NCBI GenBank assembly: GCA_016169945.1
Contig: JADLSH010000382.1
Span: 310,001 to 374,000, forward strand
DNA length: 64,000 nt
From: Trachythela sp. YZ-2020
Taxonomy: Eukaryota; Cnidaria; Anthozoa; Malacalcyonacea; Clavulariidae
Direction of reading: 5' to 3'
Made by a program: the position numbers and the translations under genes. Numbering within the stretch: the stretch's first letter is position 1; the number at the start of each line of letters is the position of its first letter. A model generated the notes under the pieces. That model searched no databases, had not been told where the DNA came from, and was given only the letters and a program-made list of their open reading frames with translations. Of the stretch, positions 55,719 to 64,000 are shown in pieces.

Positions 55719-56420
55719 TTAAATTATCATATCCTTTGTGTAGACTTGTCGAGTGCTTTCTTTGCGAGGAATACAATTTCTAATTATCTTCCACTTTGAA
55801 TTAATGTTGTGGCTGTGCTCTAATTCTGTCCGTACATATTTCCTTTCGGCATCTCTCAGTTTAGATTTTACTTCTTTTCTTAGATTACGATAGATTTCCC
55901 AATCAGCTGCTAATTTAGTAATTCGAACTGTTTTCAATAAGTTATCTCTGTATTGCATAAGTTCAAGAATTTCTGTGCTAATAAAGGGGCAGCTGCGGTG
56001 TTTAATCCTCACTGTTTTCACAGGTGCGTGTGATTCCAGTACATGGAGAAACCTCTCATTGAAATGTTCTAGCATTTCATTTACATCATCAATGATGGAA
56101 GTATCATACCAAGGTATTCGTTGTAAATCCGCCAGGAAACGATCAGGTTTATAGTTTTTGTAGGATCTCACACATATATAACTAGGTGGAGGCTTCAACA
56201 TCTTAAGTTTCAAAGAAGCATATATTAGATAGTGATCACTAATGTGAGATAAAACCACCCCATGATTTTCTACTAAACTGACATTCGACGTCATTATAAT
56301 ATCAATGAGAGAAGATGACGTTTCTGTTACTCGTGTAGGCTCTTTTATCAATTGAGTTTGATTCACACTTGTACAGAAATCAAGTAGCGACATAGCCTCT
56401 GGAGAATCCGGTTTCAGCAA
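55719..56420 (-). pseudogene. LINE-B endonuclease C-terminal half and linker
   Basis: Begins just after the GDLNCDLL catalytic segment. It continues with LLDFCTSVNQTQLIKEPTRV, SLIDIIMTSN, and VVLSHISDHYLIYASLKLK, which has the catalytic Asp-His. It then runs into the linker PFISTEILELMQYRDNLLKT and KSKLRDAERKYVRTELEHSH. The first half of the nuclease is missing by deletion, so no DNA-nicking activity is possible. Confidence 0.75.
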
Positions 56421-56433
56421 GTCACAATTTAAA

Positions 56434-56853
56434 TCACCTACAACAATTATCTCTTTCCCTAATGTGAGAGCATGTGTATAAATTATGCCCGTGAATACGA
56501 CTTTTTATCATTCTTGGCTGAGCCCTGTGACTAATACTTTCACTACCAGATGACCCAGTTTTATTGGACTTCCCTCGTCTATGATAATACTGTTTACCCC
56601 GATTTGCTTTGTTTGGTCTATACTGCCTTTCAGTCTGGTTTTGTAGTTGCCCGTTGCTAGTTTGAGAAATAGGTTGTTTTACAAGATTTCTAATCATAGG
56701 GGGTTCGATCAGAGGTAAACGTCCCAACCATTCTTTGTTTGGTCTATACTGCCTTTCAGCCGGATTTTGTTGTTGCCCGTTGCTAGTTTGAGAAATAGGT
56801 TGTTTTACAAGATTTCTAATCATAGGGGTTTCGATCAGAGGTAAACGACCCAA
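56434..56853 (-). pseudogene. LINE-B ORF1 C-terminal segment with tandem 36-residue repeats
   Basis: The unit WLGRLPLIE.PMIRNLVKQP then ISQTSNGQ.QN..ERQYRPNK occurs twice in tandem, followed by a basic tail (NRGKQYYHRRGKSNKTGSSG). The high Arg/Lys/Gln content suggests nucleic-acid binding (inference). At the end the frame reads across the deletion junction into the endonuclease in the wrong phase (HIRERDNCCR). Confidence 0.65.
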
Positions 56854-56869
56854 CCATTCTTTAGTTTCG

Positions 56870-57360
56870 TTAATTAATCAATTTAAATTTCGTTTTACTT
56901 TCTCCCTTTTGCTCTGTCATATTATCATTCACGTGATTATCATTCGTTTGAATGGGATTAAAGTTATCTTTTAATTCCATATTTATGCTCTTTGCCGACA
57001 GCCTTAATTGATCGTTTAACGCTTCAACGGTTTTAATTCTTTCACATAGAGAGGTTATTGTTATGTTTAAATCATCAACTTCAATATTTCTTTGACTAAC
57101 AAGAAAGCCCAAATCAGAAATTTGTTGGGCAGACTTTAGTATAGACATCTCATCAGCAACAACACCGTGATTATCATTCGTTTGAATGAGATTAAAATTA
57201 TCTCTTATTTCCATATTTATGCTCTTTGCCGAAGGCCTCAATTGATCTTTTAACGCTTCGGCGGTTTTAATTCTTTCACGTAGGGAGGTTATTGTTGTGT
57301 TTAACTCGTCAATTTCAATATTTCTTTGACCAACAAGAAAGCCTAAATCAGAACTTAGTT
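56870..57360 (-). pseudogene. LINE-B ORF1 coiled-coil segment with a 234-bp in-frame duplication
   Basis: The segment QRNIE(I/V)D(E/D)LN..ITSL.ERIKT(A/V)EAL followed by SAKSINME..DNFN.IQTNDNH is present twice. The shared word CCATATTTATGCTCTTTGCC is at 56977 and 57211, exactly 234 bases (78 codons) apart. The sequence is heptad-like and charged, consistent with a coiled coil that has been lengthened by duplication. Frames are broken above (57241) and below (56870). Confidence 0.65.
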
Positions 57361-57564
57361 GAGCATTTTTTTTCCTCTCTAGAGAAAGGGCAAGTTTAAG
57401 TTGATTTACCCGATCTGGCTGGCCTACAGATAATTAATCGATTAACTCTAATTTTGCCTCGAGATTTTCTAGGTTCTTTTGAGTTATGAGTAAGTCAAGC
57501 TTAACTCCTTCCAAATCTACAGCATATACCCCACAGTTGCAATTACAATTATAAACACCAGCTA

Positions 57565-58074
57565 TCAAATTCTCCGCCTGTGAAGCTTTATCCGGTAACT
57601 CAGTACTTGAGATGTTATATTAGATGTTTTACTTTCATCTAAGGCACACTCAATCTCATCAAACACAATTGATTGAGATTGTAAATTAGCTTCATGAACT
57701 TTCAATGTAGGGCTTAATAAGTGTTGATTGTTTTGAAAGCAAAGTAAAATGCACTTATCTCGAACAAGATCTCCATCCTTTCCATGTAAAATTAACGTGT
57801 TCTGCTTTCCTTTATACCATGTAAGAACCAGATCAGCATTTGAGCTACAAAATCTCTTTGATTGGCCTCCCGGCGAAGACCACTTTCCTTCGAGATTCCA
57901 GATATCGCTTACAATTTGCTTTAAATTCAGCAGATCTTCACACCATTTCAGACGGCAACCATCATATGACATTCCTGATAAACTAGTATGTTTTGAACTG
58001 ATAAGAAAGGTGGACAAAGGCTGATTTTGATTAATAAAACTTTCATTCAACGTGAGTACATTTTTGTCAACCAT
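57565..58074 (-). CDS. LINE-B ORF1-type protein, N-terminal part
   Basis: Begins MVDKNVLTLNESFINQNQPL. The conserved domain is CRLKWCEDLLNLKQIVSDIW, LEGKWSSPGGQSKRFCSS and DLVLTWYKGKQNTLILHGKD, which lines up with the start of the protein at 1027-1. The domain is of unknown function; I recall it as the N-terminus of LINE proteins in cnidarians. The frame ends at 57565 by stop, and related coding sequence continues in other frames below, so the full protein is broken. Confidence 0.6.
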   Translation of the reverse strand: MVDKNVLTLNESFINQNQPLSTFLISSKHTSLSGMSYDGCRLKWCEDLLNLKQIVSDIWNLEGKWSSPGGQSKRFCSSNADLVLTWYKGKQNTLILHGKDGDLVRDKCILLCFQNNQHLLSPTLKVHEANLQSQSIVFDEIECALDESKTSNITSQVLSYRIKLHRRRI

Positions 58075-58429
58075 CTTGACTGCTTGACTTGACTGCTTGA
58101 CTGCTTGACTTAATATCAGAGCCTCTAACTACCTTAGAGCCTTGAGTTTGAGAATATCCCTCTTGCAGTGCATACGTAGTATTAACTCAGGCGTGATCGA
58201 CGGTAAATTAGAAAATCTGACGCTCCTCGTGCGTAATGAAGCATGCTTTTCCACAACATTATTAAATGTGTGCTTCCATACACGTCAAATATGATTAGGG
58301 TTATTATAGTTAGTTATAACATCCCAGTTCTGTGCACAAATATCACCCGGCAAAGTTCAAGGTCAAAGTTTTGAATTTTCTATACGTCACGGTAGAAAGA
58401 CCTATGTTGTAAATACCTGTTGAAAGCTT

Positions 58430-59000
58430 TCGAAATGCATAAATTTAGCCATGATCACCTATGCCGACATGCGAAACGTCTGAGCAAACAATTTTATCTG
58501 GTACATTATTTAGAAAAATGTGATCTATCATAGTCGAAGATGTCGACTCGTTAATATGGATTGGTTCGTTTATCAGCTGATGCAAAGCATATGGTAAGCA
58601 ATCCTGTTAATGACCTAGAGTTGTGGTCCAAAACCAGCGAACCAAGGTCACAATTGAGATCACCCAATAAATAGTATTCGACAATTTCAGCACAAGCCCG
58701 CCGATTAACGACTCATCGTAAGAAAATGTATTGACAGTCGAGTCTGGTGGCCTGTACCAAGTCGAAACGAGAATGGCTTAGGACTTGATTTCCGAATTTC
58801 GATGCACGAATTTTCTAGTTGATCAATAGACAGGTTTGTGCAAGGCGAGAAATTTAGGCCAGAGCGTGCATAAAACAAACGCCTCCATGCATTTTCCCAT
58901 CAGCACTTCGAACAGGCCTGTTACGACGTAGAGTTTTCACAACCAGAAATATGTACATCGCTATCGCTTATAATACGATCAAGCCATAACTCATTTATTG
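58430..59000 (-). pseudogene. LINE endonuclease remnant
   Basis: In shifting minus frames one can read STWYRPPDSTVNTFSYDE near 58720-58770, a relic of the catalytic GDLNCDLG segment near 58650-58680, INEPIHINESTSSTMIDHIF near 58540, and LNNVPDKIVCSDVSHVGIGD near 58480-58515, where GDH stands for the Asp-His pair. The order is that of a LINE endonuclease. Many stops are present. Confidence 0.6.
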
Positions 59001-59274
59001 CAATACTCGCAGCTCATTAGTGTAATTGATTAGACTTTTCATATTAAGTGCCGCCGGTTTAAAACCCCACAAAATGGGAAATACAGGCTGAATAGGATCA
59101 AGTCAATATGAAGGATTGGATCAAGAAAATTGGCTTCGAACAGATTTCTACTTCGGATCCAAAGGAAGTAGGGACTGCGCAATTTTGCAAGATAATTAAT
59201 TCGCTAAATATGCAGCTGCTCGAATAGATTAACAAATATGGCGGCAACCAAAGGAGTGTTTCATTATGCTCAGT

Positions 59275-59692
59275 TTTCTGTCGCCATTTCTACAGCGTGT
59301 ACGCTTCTAAATGTTAAACATTTTTATCCAGGTTAAGAAGAAGCCTTGTGTAATGCAACGATTTGTTCTTTAGCGATCACAATGACTAATTAATTGGCAC
59401 AAATACAGTACTTGTGATATCGCCATTATTATCACTTATGAAGAATCCAGTAGAGCACATAAATGATTCCTTTGCAATATCTACAGCTGCTATATTCGAA
59501 GGTCAGGACGAAGATGTTTTAAAAAAATCGAGAAAGGTTTTTTTTCGTGTTTATTCTTTGGTGCATGCAACTCCAGAATGCTTCGTTGGGAAGAAAGTAC
59601 GTTGAAGGACTCTTGCAAGCTCTCAAACATTTCGTGAAAACTGTATCGCAGTTGTCGTAGATGAAGCGCACTGTTCAGTACATTGGTAAGGA
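59275..59692 (+). pseudogene. RecQ-like helicase fragment, left copy
   Basis: Plus-strand frames read FSVAISTACTLLNVKHFYPG, then (after a shift) GTNTVLVISPLLSLMKNPVE, FAISTAAIFEGQDEDVL, and finally ENCIAVVVDEAHCSVHW (59636-59686). The last is followed by a donor-like GTAAGG. ISPLLSLMKD and VDEAHC are helicase motifs Ia and II of RecQ-family enzymes. The ATP-binding Walker A region expected before GTNTVLV is absent. Stops and shifts make it dead. It may derive from a mobile element that carries a RecQ-like gene, or from a host helicase. Confidence 0.7.
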
Positions 59693-59916
59693 TAATATTG
59701 TATTGGATTGTTGTATAATTTGAATACAGTATCAAATAATTGTTTAGGTCAAAACCAGTATGAAATGTACACAGTACATGTGTAAAACCCATCGCAATTT
59801 CACATGTGTGTTGCTGAACTTTGCTCCTGCCCAACATATTTGGTGCACAAGTCCGGTGAGCAACAAAGTATCATTCCATGCAGGGGGTCCTACTAATGCA
59901 ACAGTCAAATCCAAGC

Positions 59917-60410
59917 GTGTCCATCCCCCGGCCAACCCCTGGGAATTTGACAAATTTTGTAAAAATGCCCTAATGCCCCAGAGTGGAGATCACCAACAAG
60001 TGGAAATGCGCCGTAGTGGGACCATATGTCAGTGGCAAATTCCCCGCCCCGGGGAACCTTATCTCACTTTTGAAAGAGGATATTATTACAAAATAGACAC
60101 TTTTAAAAGAGGATATTACTACATAGCAAATACTAATAATTTTGTACGCATGTACTGTATGTTAAATACTATATCAAATTGGCATTGTGTCCATATGAAC
60201 AAACCATGCTTAGTTAGGAGCAAAATAATGTGGAAGATTGGTGCGGAAGTCTTTGCTTTTGGCTCAATCGTTTTAAGGTTCAAAACAGAAAATTCCTAAT
60301 GCCCCACCCCTCGGGCAAAGAACAGCTTTCAAGTCCCCCACCCCAGGGTGGAGTCAAATTGTCAAATGCCCCACGGTGACCCGGGGGGATGGGAATGAAA
60401 GGATTTGATG
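59917..60410. mobile_element. Probable foldback element inserted in the left arm
   Basis: Bracketed by CCATCCCCCGGCCAACCCC...ATTTGACAAA and the roughly complementary TTGTCAAATGCCCCACGGTG...CCGGGGGGATGG. It is absent from the right arm of the duplication, so it inserted after the duplication formed, or was lost from one arm. The long plus frame here (59760-60299) has no features I recognise. Confidence 0.6.
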
Positions 60411-61249
60411 GATGAATAATTATTGCCAAAGTACTTTCATAATTACTTGCTCTGAAAAATATATAAACCTAAAAGAATGAAAGAATAGCTATTTTGCACA
60501 CTTTTTAATGAAATTTGACGTCCCCAGCAGTAATTTTCGTCCCCGGACAGTCTCAGACATAGGACCGCATACAAAAGCCCAATGTTAAATATTTTCAAGA
60601 TTTACAATAATTAGGAATGCCCGAATGGAGTCTTATAAACAATTAATGGAGTCTTATAAACAATTAATGGTATACCATAAGCGATTTTCGTCTTGTGAAC
60701 TTAAACTGGTAATATAGCATGATTGGCCAAGGATGGTGGTAGGAGAGAGGGGCCAAACAATCGAGGAACAAGTCCGCTATCATTGTATGCTATCCCATTG
60801 ATTGTTTATAACCTCAATGAAACGTATTTATTCCTATACATATCCAGACTGAATTAATTCCTAATTATTGTAAATCCTTAAAATATTTAACATTGGACTC
60901 CTGTATGCGGTCCTACTAATTTCTCCCCAGGACTGCCTGAGAATGTCGAGGGATGAAAATTACTGCCGGGGCCATCATATTTCATTAAAAAAGTGTGAAA
61001 AATAGCTATTTTTGCATTATTTTAGGTTTATATATTTTATAGGACCCTCTGTTTGGAATGATACTTTGTTGTTCACCGGACTTGTGCACCAATACTACGA
61101 AATATATACTAGGCAGGAGCAAAGTTCTGCAACACACATGTGACATTGCGATGGGTTTTATACATGTACTGTGTACATTCCATACTGGTTTTGACCTAAA
61201 CATATATTGGATACCGTATTCAAATTATACAACAATCCAATACAAAATT

Positions 61250-61625
61250 ATCTTTATCAATGTGCTGATCGAACAGTGCGCTTCATCTACGACAACTGCC
61301 ATACAGTCTTCACGAAATGTTTGAGAGCTTGCAAGACGGAAAAAAACACATTACGCGATTGTTTTTAAAACATCTTCGTCCTGACCATCGAATATAGCAG
61401 CTGTAGATATTGCAAAGGAATAATTTATATGCCATACTCGATCCTTCATAAGTGATAATAATGGCGATATCACAAGTACCGTATTTGTGCCAATTAATTG
61501 GTCATTGTGAGCGCTAAAAAACAAATCTTTGCCTTTAAAGAAATTACACAAGGCTTCTTCTTGATCTGGATAATTTTTTTCAACTTTCAGAAGCGTACAC
61601 GCTGTAGAAATGGCGACAGAAAAAC
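61250..61625 (-). pseudogene. RecQ-like helicase fragment, right copy
   Basis: Mirror copy of the fragment at 59275. It contains SVAISTACTLLKVEKNYPDQ, NFFKGKDLFFSAHNDQLIGT and TVLVISPLLSLMKDRV in one open frame (61551-61351) extended on both sides. The join FFSAHNDQLIG shows that the Walker A segment was deleted before the duplication, since both arms share it. The DEAH-box end near 61270 is damaged. Confidence 0.7.
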
Positions 61626-61995
61626 GCTGCTTTGGTTGCCGCCATATTTTTTTATCTATTCGAGCAGCTGCATATTTAGCGAATTAATTATCTTGCATAA
61701 ATTATATTGCCCAAAATCGAGAAAGCGGGCGTAGCAAGCTTTCGGTCGAAGTTGCGCAGTCCCTACTTCCTTTGGGAGTCTGGGACTGCACGCAGGCTAA
61801 ATACAACACGGCTGTCAGCAGAAGTAATTATTACGTTCTAATTCACCGCGTTCAACCGAACGTAAATTATTTGCAATCTCCATGCTTAAATTCATAATAA
61901 ACAGACAATACAACAATAATTATATGATTGGTTGCTCAGACAATCCAATTTAGGGAACCTAAGGTATTACATTTCTATTGCACACATTGTTATTA

Positions 61996-62424
61996 CTATA
62001 ATCCTAAGTTTCTAGAAATTCTCAAACGCTCTGCTATATCGTCCAAAATATACACATGTTTTGCATTGCCCGATTTCCAACGCCCGTGGATTTTAAGTGA
62101 TCTTGCTGACAAATGTTTTTTATGTTTGACTGCTGTATGCTGTCGCTCGTCCTGACCGTAAACTATGTAATCCATATAAACTGCTGTCGTAACCAAGTTC
62201 TTTTTAATACAGTCCTTGAATATTTCTCGACATCTAAAATATGACAACTTATTTCTACATACCTTATAAATATTTAAAGATTTATAAAACCTTATTCCTC
62301 TAAATAGTGGAAGAGTACTGTTAGTGTCCATATCCGCAGCGTGCATATACCGTTCTAGTATTGTAACAGGGCAATATTTATCGTTGAGACCACTAATATA
62401 AAATAAACATAATTCTCATCTCTG
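61996..62424 (-). pseudogene. Tyrosine recombinase C-terminal fragment (Crypton/DIRS-like)
   Basis: Readable from SGLNDKYCPVTILERYMHAA into NSTLPLFRGIRFYKSLN, LSYFRCREIFKDCIKKN and finally IHGRWKSGNAKHVYILDDIA with ERLRISRNLGL and a stop. The Trp of GRWKS and the Tyr of HVYI are nine residues apart, the spacing of the Trp and nucleophilic Tyr in tyrosine recombinases such as Cre. The FRG...LSY.R.REI pattern fits eukaryotic members. The expected HxxR segment before GRWKS is not recognisable (it reads GQDERQHTAVKHKKH), so the copy is damaged. The N-terminal catalytic part is not seen upstream. Confidence 0.6.
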
Positions 62425-63457
62425 AAAAAATATTTTTTGGCTCGAGAAATATATATTTTCAAGTGGTCTGATAAAATATCCAGGTGGACAGGTACAATGT
62501 TGCTAATTCGTCGAAGCGGAGTAGTAGTTTGGCCTGCTGTTGATTGGAAAAGCGTTCCATTCCCTAGAAATTTGAAAATTCTACAAGAAAAAATAGGAAC
62601 AATGATCTATATAATGTGTTCTGAATAACTTTCACTCTCTTTTGACACTCCAACTAAATAAATCATAGATTTTTGGCAGAACCGTTTGTGGCAAGCGCCA
62701 TACACAAATAACTCTAATTCTTGCCAGTGCCTATCCATATGTTTTGCATGTTTTACACCTAAATCAGTTTCTTAACTGAACTCGCACTTCTATAAATAAT
62801 ATAACCATTGCTGCCACAAATTAAATGTATCTTCAGTTCCTAGGCCAGTACCTGGCGTATAGTTTCATATAATTCTCAACTTTTTATCAAAAAAAATCCC
62901 AAATGTTACCATCTTTAGGCAAGCGCCTCACGATGCTCCGCAATTTTTTCCAATTTCCTCGTTACGTCAATTTCTGTTCCTTAATAGTCAAATATTATAT
63001 GAATAACTAAATGTCACCGAAAAATCTATCAGAACCCAAGAGGCGGTTCTTCCATTGAACAACTTAGATCCCACTTTGAAATTCGCATACTTTCAGAAAA
63101 TAACTGGACAAAATTGTGCTGAGGGCCAAAATGGAACAACTATTGTCGCCTTTTGCCTTACAAGCGTACAAATAACTCTGTGCTCTGACTATCAGATCTA
63201 CTGGCGGGACAACCAGACAGTTTTCTCCTCTTACATTCTGAGCAAAGAAATCGACTCCACATGAATTGAAAAATCTTGAAAATTTTGCTAATTATCTTAT
63301 TATAATAATTAGAAAAGCAGTCAACAGTGTGTATGCCCCATAACCTTTCTATAGCTTCAAAACAATTTACAGTGATTTGCCAATCATCAATGTCAATGAG
63401 CCGGCTTATAAAGTCAGCTCTTTCTATTTATGTTCGAGGGATCCACTGAATTTGTAA
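62425..63457. other. No gene seen
   Basis: AT-rich, only short frames without recognisable features. Confidence 0.4.
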
Positions 63458-63905
63458 GTGAATTGCACTATCAACACAAATCTGAAAAATCTTCAAGGAA
63501 ATGTCGGTAAATATGACCATGTATCTCTTTTATTAAAGGAACTCGGCTGGTTACCAATGAAAGAGCATCTAAAATACAGAGACGCTGTCCTGAATGAACT
63601 TAACATTCCAAAGTATCGGACTGCGACCGGCCAAAGAACATTGAAATACAGAGGAACCAAAATATGGAACGCACTGGACGAGGAATTAAAATCCATTGTT
63701 GATCTCAACTATTTTAAATCTAAATTAAAAGCAAGACTTTTAGATGGAAATAAACAATTTACATTTTAATCTTGGTAACCAGTAATTAGTTGACAATTTT
63801 AGTATAGAATAGACTTGTAAATAACTATAATTGTACATAATAATTGTAAATTGTCATCAAAAACCCGTTTTGGGAATGTCAATAACTTTAAAATTAAAAT
63901 TAAAA
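63458..63905 (+). pseudogene. LINE 3' end with internal deletion
   Basis: The frame to 63769 carries the LINE polymerase C-terminal pattern YDHVSLLLKELGWLPMKEHL and then NIPKYRTATGQRTLKYRGTK with IWNALDEELKSIVDLNYFK. It parallels the end of LINE-B (ILKHLNWLPVSDMLKYF, IPAYRSAAGQRTFEYR, LWNSLP). The ~45 residues between LKYRDAVL and NELNIPKY that LINE-B has are missing. A short AAAATT-type repeat (about 63883-63905) may be the 3' tail. Confidence 0.7.
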
Positions 63906-64000
63906 TATATGTCAATCTGGCCGCATGCTCCCAAGGGAAATAATTTAAGCGGCTGGCTGTCCGATAACCACTTAATGTATGTGACCTTTATGAGAGGCAA

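Larger units (their letters stand above)
53926..58074 (-). mobile_element. LINE-B: long CR1/L2-like LINE with deletion in the endonuclease
   Basis: Minus-strand order: ORF1-type protein (58074 to about 56500), second half of an endonuclease (56420-55719), a broken start of the polymerase (55718-55216), and an intact polymerase core and C-terminus (55215-54043). An AAT-triplet tail (about 53920-53940) marks the 3' end beside the minisatellite. The N-terminal endonuclease motifs are missing: near 56480-56500 sequence from the end of ORF1 runs directly into GKEIIVVGDLNCDLL. The ORF1 start is homologous to the frame at the left edge of the window, so the two are relatives. Confidence 0.8.
59140..61785. 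repeat. Head-to-head inverted duplication (~1-1.5-kb arms) carrying a RecQ-like helicase fragment
   Basis: 59140-59890 matches the reverse complement of 61045-61785. 60425-60660 matches the reverse complement of about 60770-61030. The whole is a large palindrome centred near 60.7 kb, with an extra ~0.5 kb (about 59900-60415) only in the left arm. Arm ends: GGAAGTAGGGACTGCGCAA at 59165-59183 and its complement at about 61752-61770. Small indels distinguish the arms. Confidence 0.85.

Noticed and set aside
59760..60299. 179-codon plus frame
   Set aside because: It spans the junction between the inverted-duplication arm and a foldback element; no recognisable domain.

Overview
The window is animal nuclear DNA, AT-rich and intron-containing, with no bacterial-style operons. 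I think it comes from a cnidarian (anemone, coral or a relative). The reasons are the mix of CR1/L2-like LINEs, a Ty3/gypsy element, RecQ-like helicase and tyrosine-recombinase fragments, many foldback elements, and a transposase-like protein family I associate with cnidarians. That identification is inference. Almost everything recognisable is mobile or repetitive; only one ordinary-looking host gene candidate stands out (25723-26607, minus, a predicted secreted protein).

Layout. 1-17 kb is a LINE graveyard: an ORF1-type frame running off the left edge; a nearly full-length minus-strand LINE (1767-6127) with a 231-bp foldback element between its two ORFs; fragments on both strands; a 5'-truncated LINE that keeps its 3' hairpin and TGTAT tail (10204-11063), apparently nested in another LINE; and a decayed plus-strand LINE (13.4-16.6 kb). 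17262-21774 is a complete Ty3/gypsy LTR retrotransposon with LTRs that look identical, a GTTAT target duplication, a primer-binding region and a polypurine tract, disabled by one stop and one frameshift. 22-31 kb holds an ACTTGT/ACAAGT repeat, the secreted-protein gene and several foldback elements, including a 2.5-kb long-inverted-repeat element with another foldback element inserted in it. 31054-37133 is a 6.1-kb block bracketed by perfect 36-bp inverted repeats and no long ORF.

38558-45975 is the most interesting object: a 7.4-kb element with ~0.8-kb terminal inverted repeats flanked by TTAA. It carries one four-exon minus-strand gene whose splice junctions and phases can be followed by eye. 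The protein has an N-terminal Cys/His module, a central region with features of an RNase-H-fold transposase, a C2H2 finger and a SAP-like C-terminus. This copy is broken by two stops, a frameshift and an apparent internal deletion.

46-52 kb is a satellite with a ~1.27-kb repeat unit and internal sub-repeats. It is followed by a GTGTTCT/AGAACAC palindrome cluster (52 kb) and a 10-bp minisatellite that changes orientation twice (53.3-53.9 kb). 53.9-58.1 kb is a second long minus-strand LINE, with in-frame repeats in ORF1 and part of its endonuclease deleted. 58.4-59 kb is more LINE endonuclease debris. 59.1-61.8 kb is a head-to-head inverted duplication of a RecQ-like helicase fragment. 62.0-62.4 kb is a tyrosine-recombinase C-terminal fragment, and 63.4-63.9 kb a LINE 3' end.

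Limits: alignments were done by eye, superfamily names are tentative, and no database search was possible.
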